The translations under genes were made by a program, and so were the position numbers. A DNA stretch of 43,322 nt from CAYSFE01 sp964430225 (GTDB lineage: Bacteria; Patescibacteriota; Dojkabacteria; GCA-016699595; JBAXKR01). The stretch is taken from NCBI GenBank assembly GCA_964430225.1, contig CAYSFE010000007.1, forward strand, positions 1 to 43,322. Direction: 5' to 3'. A model generated the notes under the pieces. That model had not been told where the DNA came from. It saw only the letters and a list, made by a program, of their open reading frames with translations, and ran no database searches. This document shows positions 34,440-42,102 of this stretch, piece by piece. The stretch's first letter is position 1. Each line of letters starts with the position of its first letter.

Positions 34440-35138
34440 ATGAAGAAACAAAAGGTCATAACAGTTACAATAATTTCAGCACTTGTGATGCTATCTTTAG
34501 CAGGTATAACATATGCTCTTAATGATGCTTTAGTACAAACTTTTACAGAGAATAATACTCTTCTAAATACAGCTAAAACTGACTACAAGAAACTAGTAAC
34601 ACTTTCCCAAACAAATAAAAATAGGATAGAAGGAGCTAGAAGTGTAATGAATAAAGCTTTAGATACTATAGATTCATATATTGCCATTTATGAAGATAAA
34701 AATAACTCATTAGTTACTAAAACTAGTGTTCTTGATGATAACACTGCAAACATGTTACTTCTAAGATCTCGAGTTGAGAAAGCAAAAACACTTGATGAAC
34801 TAAAAAAATGTTTAACTGACACAAAGAAAGAATGGGAACTTGTAAAAGCTGATTGTAAATATATAGAGGCAAGATGGAAAAGTGATAATGTACTAGATAT
34901 ATATAATAAACTAATTGCCTTAACAGAGGATGTAACAAGTTTAAAAGATCTAAATACAACTCTTAAATCTTCAAAAGAAACTTTTAATACCGAGGTATAT
35001 ACACCTTTAACTAAATCTGACACTGTAATTTATACTGTCTCGGCATCTCAATATACTGAGAAATTAACAAATAATATATCGACACTTAAAGAACAAAAAT
35101 CAACAATCGATAAATATATAAGTTCATTAAATGAATAA
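34440..35138 (+). CDS. Exported or anchored coiled-coil protein
   Basis: 232 aa from the ATG at 34440 (MKKQKVITV), just after the preceding stop; the ATG at 34425 would overlap it. The signal or anchor segment is VTIISALVMLSLAGITYA with possible cleavage after TYA. The rest is almost all helix with heptad-like spacing (NRIEGARSVMNKALDTID; LLLRSRVEKAKTLDELKKCL) and two cysteines. Unknown function; probably in the sigma-factor operon. Confidence 0.6.
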   Translation: MKKQKVITVTIISALVMLSLAGITYALNDALVQTFTENNTLLNTAKTDYKKLVTLSQTNKNRIEGARSVMNKALDTIDSYIAIYEDKNNSLVTKTSVLDDNTANMLLLRSRVEKAKTLDELKKCLTDTKKEWELVKADCKYIEARWKSDNVLDIYNKLIALTEDVTSLKDLNTTLKSSKETFNTEVYTPLTKSDTVIYTVSASQYTEKLTNNISTLKEQKSTIDKYISSLNE

Positions 35139-35418
35139 TACTGAAGTAGATAAAAACAAACGTTTTACCATGACAATAGTCCTGGTACTATTTGTAATAG
35201 GTATTGCTTCAACTTTTCTAATAAGAGATATAAGAAACAAGGAGTTAAATGACTATTTACAGTCTAAAGCAACTGTAATAAGTTCTAGCTCATCAACAGT
35301 AAGTAAGATTACCGTAGATAAAAATGATCTACAATCAAAGATGAAACAAGTAAATGATATATTTACTCAGTTAGATAAATCGACTTCAGATAAAGTTGAG
35401 CTCGAGATAAGTCTATAA
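35131..35418 (+). CDS. Small single-pass membrane protein
   Basis: 95 aa, overlapping the previous gene by 8 bp. One hydrophobic segment (MTIVLVLFVIGIASTFLI, about 14-31) and a helical outer part with a short serine stretch. Last gene of the sigma-factor group, ending in a 6-bp convergent overlap with proS. No family recognised. Confidence 0.5.
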   Translation: MNNTEVDKNKRFTMTIVLVLFVIGIASTFLIRDIRNKELNDYLQSKATVISSSSSTVSKITVDKNDLQSKMKQVNDIFTQLDKSTSDKVELEISL

Positions 35419-36669
35419 ACTTCCTATTTCAACTAATTTAGTTTCTTTCTCACTTCTTTTCTTTAACTCTATCTTTCCTTCTTTAATAGTTTTGTCTGAT
35501 ACTACTAGTCTATATGGACATCCTATAAGATCAGCATCATTAAACTTTTCACCATTTGTTACATCTAATCTATCATCCCAAAGAACTTCAACACCTTTGT
35601 TTGTAAGCTCTGTATATACCTTCAATGCTTCTTTATATGTTTCACTTTCAGTATCACGAGCTAGAGATATTAGATGGTATTTAAATGGAGCTATATTCTC
35701 ATTCCAAACAATTCCAGAATCATCATGAAATTTCTCTACCATAACACCCATGATTCTACTTGTCCCTATTCCATAACTACCCATCCAAACTAACTGTTTT
35801 TCTCCATTCTCATCTACATATCTAAAATCAAAAGCCTCTGTATATTTAGTTCCAAGAGGGAAGATATTTCCTACCTCAGATGCTCTTAATTCTTCTAAGG
35901 AAGAGAAGTCTACACCTAGTTTCTTAGCATCTTCTTCTATCTTAAGTTCTTTGTTGTATGCTATACCTTTTTCTCTATCTAGATATATCGTATCTTCTCC
36001 AGAATCAACTAGTAATTGAAACTCATGTGAGTAGTCCTTAGTAAAGTCTCCACCAGATGCAACTGTAAGGAAAGTATCAGCCCCTATACCAAGGTCTTCA
36101 TATACCTTTCTGTATTGAGCTTTAGCTATTTCATAGAACTTCATTAGATCTTCTTTTGATCTATTAAAGGAGTAAAGATCTTTCATTCTAAACTCCCTTC
36201 CTCTCATTAATCCCGATTTAGCTCTAGGCTCATTTCTGAACTTAGTTTGTATTTGATACACATACTTTGGAAGATCTTTGTAACTAAGTACATTTTCTTG
36301 AACAAGTGGTGTAACCATATCCTCATGAGTAGGAGCTAAGATATATTCAGCACTATTCTTTTCAATTGACTTAGCATTAGCACCCATTACTTTGAATAGG
36401 ACATCTACAGTGTCTAGTCTATGTGTTGTTTCCCAAAGAGATTTAGGGTGAAGGGAAGTCATAAGCATCTCTGAGCCTATCTCATCCATTCTTTTCCTTA
36501 CAATATCTTCAATCTTTTTAAGTACTTTAAGTCCAAGAGGTAGGAAAGAGTATACTCCTGCCATTTCTTGATGAATAAAGCCGGCTCTAGTGAGTAATTT
36601 GCCATTGATTGATTCAATCTCAGCACTAATTTCTTTCTTTGTTTTGATGTAACTTGTTGAGAATTTCAT
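35413..36669 (-). CDS. proS: Prolyl-tRNA synthetase, short form lacking the editing insertion
   Basis: 418 aa. Class II motifs: motif 1 region GVYSFLPLGLKVLKKIEDIVRKRMDEIG; motif 2 FRNEPRAKSGLMRGREFRMKDLYSF; motif 3 GSYGIGTSRIMGVMVE followed by DDSGIVWNENIAPF. The C-terminal anticodon-binding domain ends the protein (VLWDDRLDVTNGEKFNDADLIG). Standard bacterial ProS is about 570 aa because of an INS editing domain between motifs 2 and 3; here that region is short, so correction of Ala-tRNA(Pro) would need another protein. It is controlled by the T-box leader upstream. Confidence 0.95.
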   Translation of the reverse strand: MKFSTSYIKTKKEISAEIESINGKLLTRAGFIHQEMAGVYSFLPLGLKVLKKIEDIVRKRMDEIGSEMLMTSLHPKSLWETTHRLDTVDVLFKVMGANAKSIEKNSAEYILAPTHEDMVTPLVQENVLSYKDLPKYVYQIQTKFRNEPRAKSGLMRGREFRMKDLYSFNRSKEDLMKFYEIAKAQYRKVYEDLGIGADTFLTVASGGDFTKDYSHEFQLLVDSGEDTIYLDREKGIAYNKELKIEEDAKKLGVDFSSLEELRASEVGNIFPLGTKYTEAFDFRYVDENGEKQLVWMGSYGIGTSRIMGVMVEKFHDDSGIVWNENIAPFKYHLISLARDTESETYKEALKVYTELTNKGVEVLWDDRLDVTNGEKFNDADLIGCPYRLVVSDKTIKEGKIELKKRSEKETKLVEIGSL

Positions 36670-36687
36670 AATTAGAAAATAATAAAT

Positions 36688-36739
36688 AAAAAAATACTTC
36701 GTAAATACACTAGATATAATCTAATGTAAGGACGAAGTA
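36688..36739 (-). terminator. T-box-regulated transcription terminator of proS
   Basis: On the minus strand the stem TACTTCGT/ACGAAGTA (36732-36739 with 36695-36702) encloses an inner hairpin of 8 pairs (CATTAGAT/ATCTAGTG, loop TAT) and is followed at once by seven T (complement of 36688-36694). It shares the ACTTCGT and CCTTAC strands with the antiterminator, so the two structures exclude each other. Confidence 0.85.
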
Positions 36740-36879
36740 CTTCGTGTTACCACCTTACTTTGTAAATACATTACTGTACTTACCTCACATAGCCATTTGC
36801 TATACCTATTTTCTTGTCTTGATAGGTTCAAGAAGTGTTTTCACTCTCACTCCCTAGTTAGGACTAGATCACTGTGAAC
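36726..36879 (-). promoter_or_regulatory. T-box leader (tRNA-Pro-sensing riboswitch) of proS
   Basis: On the minus strand AAGGTGGTAACACG (complement of 36743-36756) is a T-box sequence, close to AAGGGUGGNACCRCG. The antiterminator is exact: GTAAGG/CCTTAC (36726-36731 with 36753-36758), a seven-base bulge TGGTAAC holding UGGU for pairing with an ACCA tRNA end, and an upper ACGAAG/CTTCGT helix. Upstream lies a stem I region whose GAACCTA contains the proline codon CCU (complement of 36824-36826), the likely specifier. Uncharged tRNA-Pro would stabilise the antiterminator and allow proS transcription. The stem I fold and specifier are less certain than the antiterminator and terminator. Confidence 0.88.
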
Positions 36880-36885
36880 AAAATT

Positions 36886-36914
36886 ATTATATATGACTTA
36901 TTCTATATATTCAA
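36886..36914 (-). promoter_or_regulatory. Promoter of the proS T-box transcript
   Basis: Minus strand: TTGAAT (-35, complement of 36909-36914), spacer of exactly 17, TATAAT (-10, complement of 36886-36891). The start is expected near 36879, just before stem I of the T-box leader. Confidence 0.75.
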
Positions 36915-36932
36915 ATCATTTTAAAAATTCTA

Positions 36933-37091
36933 TTATTTCTTAGGTGTTTCAGTGGTTGCTGCTGGTGGTTCAGGCTCAACTGGTGGTTCAGGTCTTCTTT
37001 CGGGATTACTATCAAAAACTTCTTCATCATCATAATGTGCTGAACCATCTTCATCATGGTTTAAACCTGATGTTCTATCTTCTTCTGCCAT
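36933..37091 (-). CDS. 52-residue acidic, proline-rich small protein downstream of ssb
   Basis: ATG complementary to 37089-37091, stop TAA at 36933-36935. The product starts MAEEDRTSGLNHDEDG and ends in a Pro/Glu-rich tail (PERRPEPPVEPEPPAATT). It lies 17 bp after ssb on the same strand, so co-transcription is likely. Composition suggests a disordered acidic protein. The acidic tail of bacterial SSB recruits partners, so a related role is conceivable but unproven. Confidence 0.55.
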   Translation of the reverse strand: MAEEDRTSGLNHDEDGSAHYDDEEVFDSNPERRPEPPVEPEPPAATTETPKK

Positions 37092-37108
37092 TTTAATCTT
37101 TTAATAAA

Positions 37109-37552
37109 TTAAAAAGGTAGATCATTAGGATCAATAACCTCATCACTAGCTTCTTCTTTAGCTGGTTTATCCTCACTTTTGAATGTTGATGGGGCTCCTG
37201 ATTCTTTCTTTCCTTCAAATCTATCTATTAAGATAAGTTGATCTGCTACAACTTCAGTCTTGTAGTTCTTCTTTCCTGGAGTATTAGGATCATCCCATGA
37301 CCTTGTAGTGAGTCTTCCTGATACAAAGAGTCTTGTACCTTTCCTAGCTCTACTTGATAGCCCTTCTGCTTGTTTACCCCATACTACGACATTATGGAAG
37401 TCAGTTTGATCTTTCCATTCATCATTCTGCTTGTATCTTCTATTTGTAGCTAGACCAAAGCTTACTACGTTAGTACCATTTGTAATGGTTCTCATATTAA
37501 GATCACTAGTAATGTTTCCTAGTAATTCCACTCTATTTAAATCTCCAAACAT
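37109..37552 (-). CDS. ssb: Single-stranded DNA-binding protein
   Basis: 147 aa. OB-fold signature: LNRVELLGNITSDLNMRTI, VSFGLATNRRYK, TDFHNVVVWGKQAE and GTRLFVSGRLTTRSWDD, then a flexible acidic linker and the C-terminal tip VIDPNDLPF, matching the conserved DDDIPF-type acidic tip that binds repair and replication enzymes. Protects single-stranded DNA during replication and recombination. No SD sequence before the ATG. Confidence 0.96.
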   Translation of the reverse strand: MFGDLNRVELLGNITSDLNMRTITNGTNVVSFGLATNRRYKQNDEWKDQTDFHNVVVWGKQAEGLSSRARKGTRLFVSGRLTTRSWDDPNTPGKKNYKTEVVADQLILIDRFEGKKESGAPSTFKSEDKPAKEEASDEVIDPNDLPF

Positions 37553-37591
37553 ATTTTTAAGATAAAAAGTATGTAAAAGATATATCTTAAA

Positions 37592-37621
37592 TTGGCAATG
37601 AACGCAAAAATTTAATATAAT
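37592..37621 (+). promoter_or_regulatory. Promoter of the FKBP-type isomerase gene
   Basis: TTGGCA (37592-37597), 18-nt spacer, TATAAT (37616-37621). Predicted start near 37628 with a leader of about 25 nt. Confidence 0.65.
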
Positions 37622-37652
37622 CCGAAAGTTACTTTAAATATTACTTTTATAT

Positions 37653-38150
37653 ATGGACAAGAATACTTTGATTACAACAATAGTAATTATGGTACTAGTT
37701 GTATCTGGTGTAATTTATTTACTTTGGACAAATCCTAATACTATGAATAACGATCAAACAAATTCTTCTAGTTCTTCTCAAGGTAAGGTTTGTAGAGAAA
37801 TTGCTTCTGAACCTACTACAACTTCAACAGGTTTAATTATTCAGAAATTAAATGATTGTGATGGGGTAGAATTGAAAACAGGTCAGAATGCATTAGTACA
37901 CTATAAAGGTTCATTATTAGATGGGACAGTATTTGAAAGCTCATATACAACTAATAGTCCATTCTTAGTACAGAATGTTGGTAATGCTCAAGTTATTGAT
38001 GGATGGAATCAAGGGCTAATAGGAATGAAAGTAGGCGAGAAGAGAAAACTAACAATACCTCCTGCATTGGCATATGGAGATAGAGAAAGTGCAAAGATTC
38101 CAGCTAACTCAACTCTAATATTTGAAGTAGAGTTAATGGAGATAAAGTAA
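37653..38150 (+). CDS. Membrane-anchored FKBP-type peptidyl-prolyl cis-trans isomerase
   Basis: 165 aa. Hydrophobic anchor at residues ~6-25 (LITTIVIMVLVVSGVIYLLW), a Ser/Asn-rich linker, then a single FKBP domain from ~45: VHYKGSLLDGTVFESSY, VIDGWNQGLIGMKVGEKRKLTIPPALAYGDR and ANSTLIFEVELMEI. The active-site set (Tyr, Asp, Phe, Val-Ile, Trp, Tyr) is complete. It probably helps exported proteins fold at the outer face of the membrane. It has its own promoter and terminator. Confidence 0.93.
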   Translation: MDKNTLITTIVIMVLVVSGVIYLLWTNPNTMNNDQTNSSSSSQGKVCREIASEPTTTSTGLIIQKLNDCDGVELKTGQNALVHYKGSLLDGTVFESSYTTNSPFLVQNVGNAQVIDGWNQGLIGMKVGEKRKLTIPPALAYGDRESAKIPANSTLIFEVELMEIK

Positions 38151-38171
38151 ATTTAATAGTAAGTAGATAAT

Positions 38172-38198
38172 AAAGATCCCCTTAATAGGGGATCTTTT
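38172..38198. terminator. Bidirectional rho-independent terminator
   Basis: Perfect 10-bp stem AAAGATCCCC/GGGGATCTTT with loop TTAATA, T-rich on the plus strand and A-rich on the other side. It lies between the convergent FKBP gene and the small anchored-protein gene, so it can serve both. Confidence 0.85.
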
Positions 38199-38220
38199 AT
38201 GTTCTATTTATTACCTCTCT

Positions 38221-38865
38221 TTATTTCTCTTGGTAAACGACTGTAACCATATTTCTAGTTTCTTTAGAACTATATGAACTATTAATGATTACGGATACAT
38301 CTGCACCAGTTTTACTTAGTATAACTGAATTTACACCTAAGAATTCACCTGAGCTTTTTAGTGTCCATCCTTTAGCTACCATATCTGTCTTATATATTTC
38401 AACTAACTGAGGGATAGTTTTAGCTGAGTAATATGAAACAGTATATGATTTCTTGGTTCCTTCTGTATCTGTTGATCCTGTAATAACCTCATAGTCACTA
38501 GCTAAAGATACTGTACTTGGAAATCCTACTGGTAATTCGCCCTTTCCAAATAAATTACTTGTTGCACTTGATCCAGCTGATTCAACAGCATCAGTTACAG
38601 AATCTTTAACACTATCTGCAATTTGATCTTTAATTGTAGTTCCACCTTTATCAATCTCGTTTTGTACTTTAGTTTGTACATCAGTTGCTGCTTTTTGAAT
38701 CAAGAAGTATGATCCACCACCACAAAGTACACAAAGTAATAATAGGACTACAAGGACAATGATTACTATCTTAAGTCCATTTCCTTTCTTTTTCTCTTGT
38801 ACTGGAGAAGGTTGTACTGGTGTTACTGGAGTAACAGGAGTCACTGGAGTTGTTGGTTCTGCCAA
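38221..38865 (-). CDS. Membrane-anchored protein with a Thr-Pro-Val repeat N-terminus
   Basis: 214 aa from a TTG start (complement of 38863-38865). Residues 5-17 repeat TPV four times. A Lys-rich stretch (EKKKGNG) precedes a strongly hydrophobic anchor at ~31-55 (IVIIVLVVLLLLCVLCGG). Residues ~62-110 are helical and ~110-214 are beta-rich (KTIPQLVEIYKTDMVAKGW is one helix). The N-terminus is probably cytoplasmic and the C-terminal domain outside. Function unknown. Confidence 0.65.
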   Translation of the reverse strand: MAEPTTPVTPVTPVTPVQPSPVQEKKKGNGLKIVIIVLVVLLLLCVLCGGGSYFLIQKAATDVQTKVQNEIDKGGTTIKDQIADSVKDSVTDAVESAGSSATSNLFGKGELPVGFPSTVSLASDYEVITGSTDTEGTKKSYTVSYYSAKTIPQLVEIYKTDMVAKGWTLKSSGEFLGVNSVILSKTGADVSVIINSSYSSKETRNMVTVVYQEK

Positions 38866-38927
38866 TTTAGTAAATTAATAATTAATATATCAATAGTATT
38901 TCTTTATTTATCTTTGAGCAAGTGTTT

Positions 38928-39578
38928 TTACTCTTTATACATTATAGCTGAATACATAACTCCTTCTTCTGATCTATCGTATGTATGTATATCTTTACTA
39001 TCGTTATTGAACCATAGTTTTAATTCACTTTCAGCTTCTTTCTCATTTTCAGAAGCATGGAATAGGTTATGAATAGATCTACCTTCTACATTAGCTACAG
39101 CTGGACTATCTACTGAAAAATCACCTCTAATAGTTCCCATATCAGCTTTAAATGGTAATGTATGACCAGCAAGTTTTCTTACCATATCAATTGCTTGTAT
39201 ACCCTCTACCATCATTATTACAACAGGTCCTGATGTCATATATTTTACTAATGCATTAGTTACCATCTTTCCAATCTTTGATTTATCTGCAGTTCCCATA
39301 AACTCTACTGGATCAAGTGAAAGATCTACAAATGTTGATAATCCTTTATCACCTAATCTATCAACCCAAGCTTGGTCACTCATTGGATAATGTTTAATTA
39401 TTTGTTCCTTGCTAGCTGTAATCATCTTAAGTCCTACAATTTTTAATCCTACTTTTTCAATTCTTTTAATAATCTCACCTGTAAGACCTCTCATAACTCC
39501 ATCTGGTTTAACCATACAGAATGTTCTTTGGTATCTAATACCCTTTATTCTTGGATGGTTCATTTTATCCTTCTTCAT
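38928..39578 (-). CDS. ndk: Nucleoside diphosphate kinase with an internal insertion
   Basis: 216 aa, against about 140-150 for a standard enzyme. RTFCMVKPDGVMRGLTGEI begins the fold, YMTSGPVVIMMVEG is the core, and RGDFSVDSP with IHNLFHASENEKEAE holds the active-site His174 (family N-x2-H-gSD). The extra ~40 residues (SDQAWVDRLGDKG to KMVTNAL) lie between HY and the VKYMTSGPVV strand, where most enzymes have a short Kpn loop. Transfers phosphate among nucleoside di- and triphosphates. Confidence 0.93.
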   Translation of the reverse strand: MKKDKMNHPRIKGIRYQRTFCMVKPDGVMRGLTGEIIKRIEKVGLKIVGLKMITASKEQIIKHYPMSDQAWVDRLGDKGLSTFVDLSLDPVEFMGTADKSKIGKMVTNALVKYMTSGPVVIMMVEGIQAIDMVRKLAGHTLPFKADMGTIRGDFSVDSPAVANVEGRSIHNLFHASENEKEAESELKLWFNNDSKDIHTYDRSEEGVMYSAIMYKE

Positions 39579-39641
39579 ATATAGAAAATGTAATAATTTA
39601 AGTAGAATATGTTTCCATATTGTACTAGGTCATGACTTCAT

Positions 39642-39671
39642 TTGACAATATATATAGGGACAAACGATAAT
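39642..39671 (+). promoter_or_regulatory. Promoter of rnpB
   Basis: TTGACA (39642-39647), 18-nt spacer, GATAAT (39666-39671). The predicted start, seven bases on, is the first base of the P1 helix of the RNase P RNA. Confidence 0.75.
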
Positions 39672-39677
39672 ATATAT

Positions 39678-40024
39678 GGTTACTAAGACAGACAATTACT
39701 GCTACGAAAGTAGTAGAGGAAAGTCCAGGCATCATAGGCCACATGCATTTGTGGTGTGTACTACAGATATATATGTAGTTAGGAGTGATCTTAGGGAGAA
39801 AAGGGCAACAGAAAACAAGTAGCTGATAGCAATATCAGTCATAGTGAAAAGGTGGTGTAAGAGACCACCGCATATTTAAGCAATTAAATATGGCAGGCAA
39901 CCCCTACACGATGCAAGGTAGTTATTACCGCATCATCACTTGATTTGAAATATATGAAAGTGATGGCAACGAAAGTTGAGAGAAATGATTGTCTAAACAG
40001 AACCTGGCTTATGTCTTAGTAACC
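39678..40024 (+). ncRNA. rnpB: RNase P RNA (bacterial type A-like)
   Basis: Ends are set by an exact 12-bp P1 helix, GGTTACTAAGAC (39678-39689) with GTCTTAGTAACC (40013-40024). Conserved core: AGAGGAAAGTCCAGGC (CR I, about 39715-39730), AGTGAAAAGGTGGTGTAAG with the GGTGGT/ACCACC hairpin (39842-39870), GGCAGGCAACCCC, and the 3' CR V segment ACAGAACCTGGCTTATGTC. About 347 nt. It is the catalytic RNA that trims tRNA 5' ends. The convergent gene stops 2 bp beyond its 3' end, and no separate terminator is seen. Confidence 0.95.
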
Positions 40025-40025
40025 A

Positions 40026-40991
40026 CTATTTATGTTCTTCTTTCTTACTTCTTACAATTCTTCTTAAATCAATATTTGGTTTAGATACTTTGCCACCAAA
40101 TCTAAAAAGAACGAAGAGAATAGCTCCTAGAACTATTATTTGAAGTAGAGGAACTACATAGTATGATTCTTCTTTAGATAAGATTATTCTTCCATCTGTG
40201 TCATATCCTGTGACTCTAACTGAGTATTTCTCAGGTATTACAGTTAGTTTGAAGACATTATTTATCTGATAATCAACAGTGGTTCTAAAACGTGACTCAG
40301 GTAGTAATCTAATATCACTTTCATTAAGTTTCTTTTGATACATTCTTCCTCCTTTCTCGTTTAATACTTCCATTAAGAAAGTAGGCTTTACATTATCAAC
40401 TCCAGAGTTTTTAATATCTACTTCAACTGTGTTAGAAGGAGTTAATGTTAAGGCATTTAAAACCTTAAGAGTTATTACTTCTAAGATATAGTTTGGAATA
40501 GAGGTTTCAGTACCTTGAACACTTACTCCTTTAGAATTAATGAATAGGGGAATGACTAATGATTCTCCTAAACTAACATCTATATCAGTATCATCAATTC
40601 TCTTGTTTGCTATTGCCAAGAACTGAGAAGTACCAGCATCCTTACTTAAGAATTCAAAATCTACAATCTTCTTTTGTTTTGGAGCTACAGTAATTTGTTC
40701 TTGTTTGAAACGGAGCTGGGAAGATATCTGAACATCAGATACCTTAGTAAATGAATATGAAAGATCCTCGTTCTGAGAAAAACTTAGAATCTGAGGATTA
40801 AACTTAAAAGGTGCATCTGACAAGTTCTCAATGGTATAGCTGAGCTTTTGTAAATCCTTAGTTGATGTAATCTCAAAGAAAGCAGGGTAGGCTAATATAC
40901 CTTTAGATGTTTCAGCATTAATTATTTGTGGAAAGAATAAAGATAGTAGAAGAATACTACTCGTCAATAAACTTAGAATACTTTTTTTCAT
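40026..40991 (-). CDS. Secreted single-pass surface protein with Ig-like domains (DUF916/WxL-locus-like)
   Basis: 321 aa from the ATG at 40991 (MKKSILSLL); the frame extends to 41021 but the KKS start gives a clean signal peptide with likely cleavage at INA/ETS. The body is beta-rich with Ig-like traits (LSYTIENLSDAPFKFNPQ; VTVAPKQKKIVDFEF style strands; KNSGVDNVKPTFLMEVLNEKGG). A C-terminal membrane segment (VVPLLQIIVLGAILFVLFRFG) and a basic tail keep it at the membrane. The architecture resembles the DUF916-type proteins of WxL loci. Paired with the similar upstream gene, overlapping by 35 bp. Confidence 0.65.
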   Translation of the reverse strand: MKKSILSLLTSSILLLSLFFPQIINAETSKGILAYPAFFEITSTKDLQKLSYTIENLSDAPFKFNPQILSFSQNEDLSYSFTKVSDVQISSQLRFKQEQITVAPKQKKIVDFEFLSKDAGTSQFLAIANKRIDDTDIDVSLGESLVIPLFINSKGVSVQGTETSIPNYILEVITLKVLNALTLTPSNTVEVDIKNSGVDNVKPTFLMEVLNEKGGRMYQKKLNESDIRLLPESRFRTTVDYQINNVFKLTVIPEKYSVRVTGYDTDGRIILSKEESYYVVPLLQIIVLGAILFVLFRFGGKVSKPNIDLRRIVRSKKEEHK

Positions 40992-42096
40992 ATGGTATTT
41001 CCCTATATTCTTTATATACATGTTTCTTTCTTCTTGATCTAATCTTTCTAATGATAATATATATCACAATTAAAAGTATTACTAAAAGAATCATTTTCCA
41101 GGGAAGAACAAAGATGGTTACCTTTGCATCTTTACTCTTAAATTCGTTATTTGCATCTGTATAGTTTACTTTAACATTGATATCATATGCACCAATTCTA
41201 AATGGTTTTCCAAAGTTAAGGTTAAGAGTGTATTGGTTAAACAGCTTATCAAACAATGAAGCATCATCTGGTAGAGTATTTTTACTAATTGTAAAGAAAC
41301 CATCTAACCAAGTGGTTCTTAAGTTTCTAGTTGATTTTGCAAGTATTCTAGATCCCTCCTCATTAAATGTTAGTGTTGGTGTACTTGCAGTCTTTCCTGA
41401 AGGAGTAATAAAGACATCCCCAGATGGAGCAATATTTACATTGCCAGAATTTCTTATCTTTAAATCAATATTTACTGGAAGATATTCAAAAAGATATAAT
41501 AAAGGGGTAATACCATCTATGTCAGATACTTTTATTTCATCTACATTTAATTCCTTAGTCTTTACACCGTCTACTTCTACAAATACTAAACCAGCAACCC
41601 TTTCACCAATAGTAACAACATTTCCAGAACCTATTGAATCTTTAGATTGTTCTGAAAATACAATTCCTGTTTGATGAGTACCACCAGGAGAATTTAATGG
41701 TACTGTAATTGTAAAAAATATTTCTTTTTTATCTCCCTGTTGTTTCAAAGAAATAGACTCTTTCTGCATAGTTATCCAATCTTCCATAGAAGTTTCTGAT
41801 TTTATATCGTCATTTTTATAATTAACCCATACAGGGCTCCCATTATTATTATTAGATGTAAAATCTTGTGAATAAGGAAAAAGAACTACCTGTCGATTTG
41901 TAACTTCATAGTCATGTCTTACCTCAAAACTTCCTTGTATTACATCTCCAGGTTTGGCTTTGTATTCTCTTATTAATGGAGAAAGTACTAATCCTCTATA
42001 TGACCTTGATTCAATAACTTGTGCAAAAACAAAATTTATTGAAAAACCAAAGTAGAATATCAAACAAAAGAAAATTATAAGCTTTAATTTCATCAT
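40957..42096 (-). CDS. Secreted single-pass surface protein with Ig-like domains (DUF916/WxL-locus-like)
   Basis: Start set at the ATG complementary to 42094-42096, six bases after a perfect TATAAT; the frame opens at a TTG (42114) that would lie upstream of the -10 box. 379 aa. Signal peptide MMKLKLIIFFCLIFYFGFS with cleavage near VFA/QVI. Beta-rich body: LVLSPLIREYKAKPGDVIQGSFEVRH, a strand pattern seen in DUF916-like proteins; TITVPLNSPGGTHQTGIVF; LKIRNSGNVNIAPSGDVFI. C-terminal membrane segment WKMILLVILLIVIYIII plus a Lys/Arg tail. Function inferred from architecture only. Confidence 0.68.
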   Translation of the reverse strand: MMKLKLIIFFCLIFYFGFSINFVFAQVIESRSYRGLVLSPLIREYKAKPGDVIQGSFEVRHDYEVTNRQVVLFPYSQDFTSNNNNGSPVWVNYKNDDIKSETSMEDWITMQKESISLKQQGDKKEIFFTITVPLNSPGGTHQTGIVFSEQSKDSIGSGNVVTIGERVAGLVFVEVDGVKTKELNVDEIKVSDIDGITPLLYLFEYLPVNIDLKIRNSGNVNIAPSGDVFITPSGKTASTPTLTFNEEGSRILAKSTRNLRTTWLDGFFTISKNTLPDDASLFDKLFNQYTLNLNFGKPFRIGAYDINVKVNYTDANNEFKSKDAKVTIFVLPWKMILLVILLIVIYIIIRKIRSRRKKHVYKEYREIPYEKKYSKFIDE

Positions 42097-42102
42097 ATGG
42101 TT

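Noticed and set aside
41177..41674. 165-codon plus-strand ORF
   Set aside because: It is fully antisense to the Ig-like surface protein, which has a signal peptide, a C-terminal anchor and its own promoter; the antisense product has no recognisable features.
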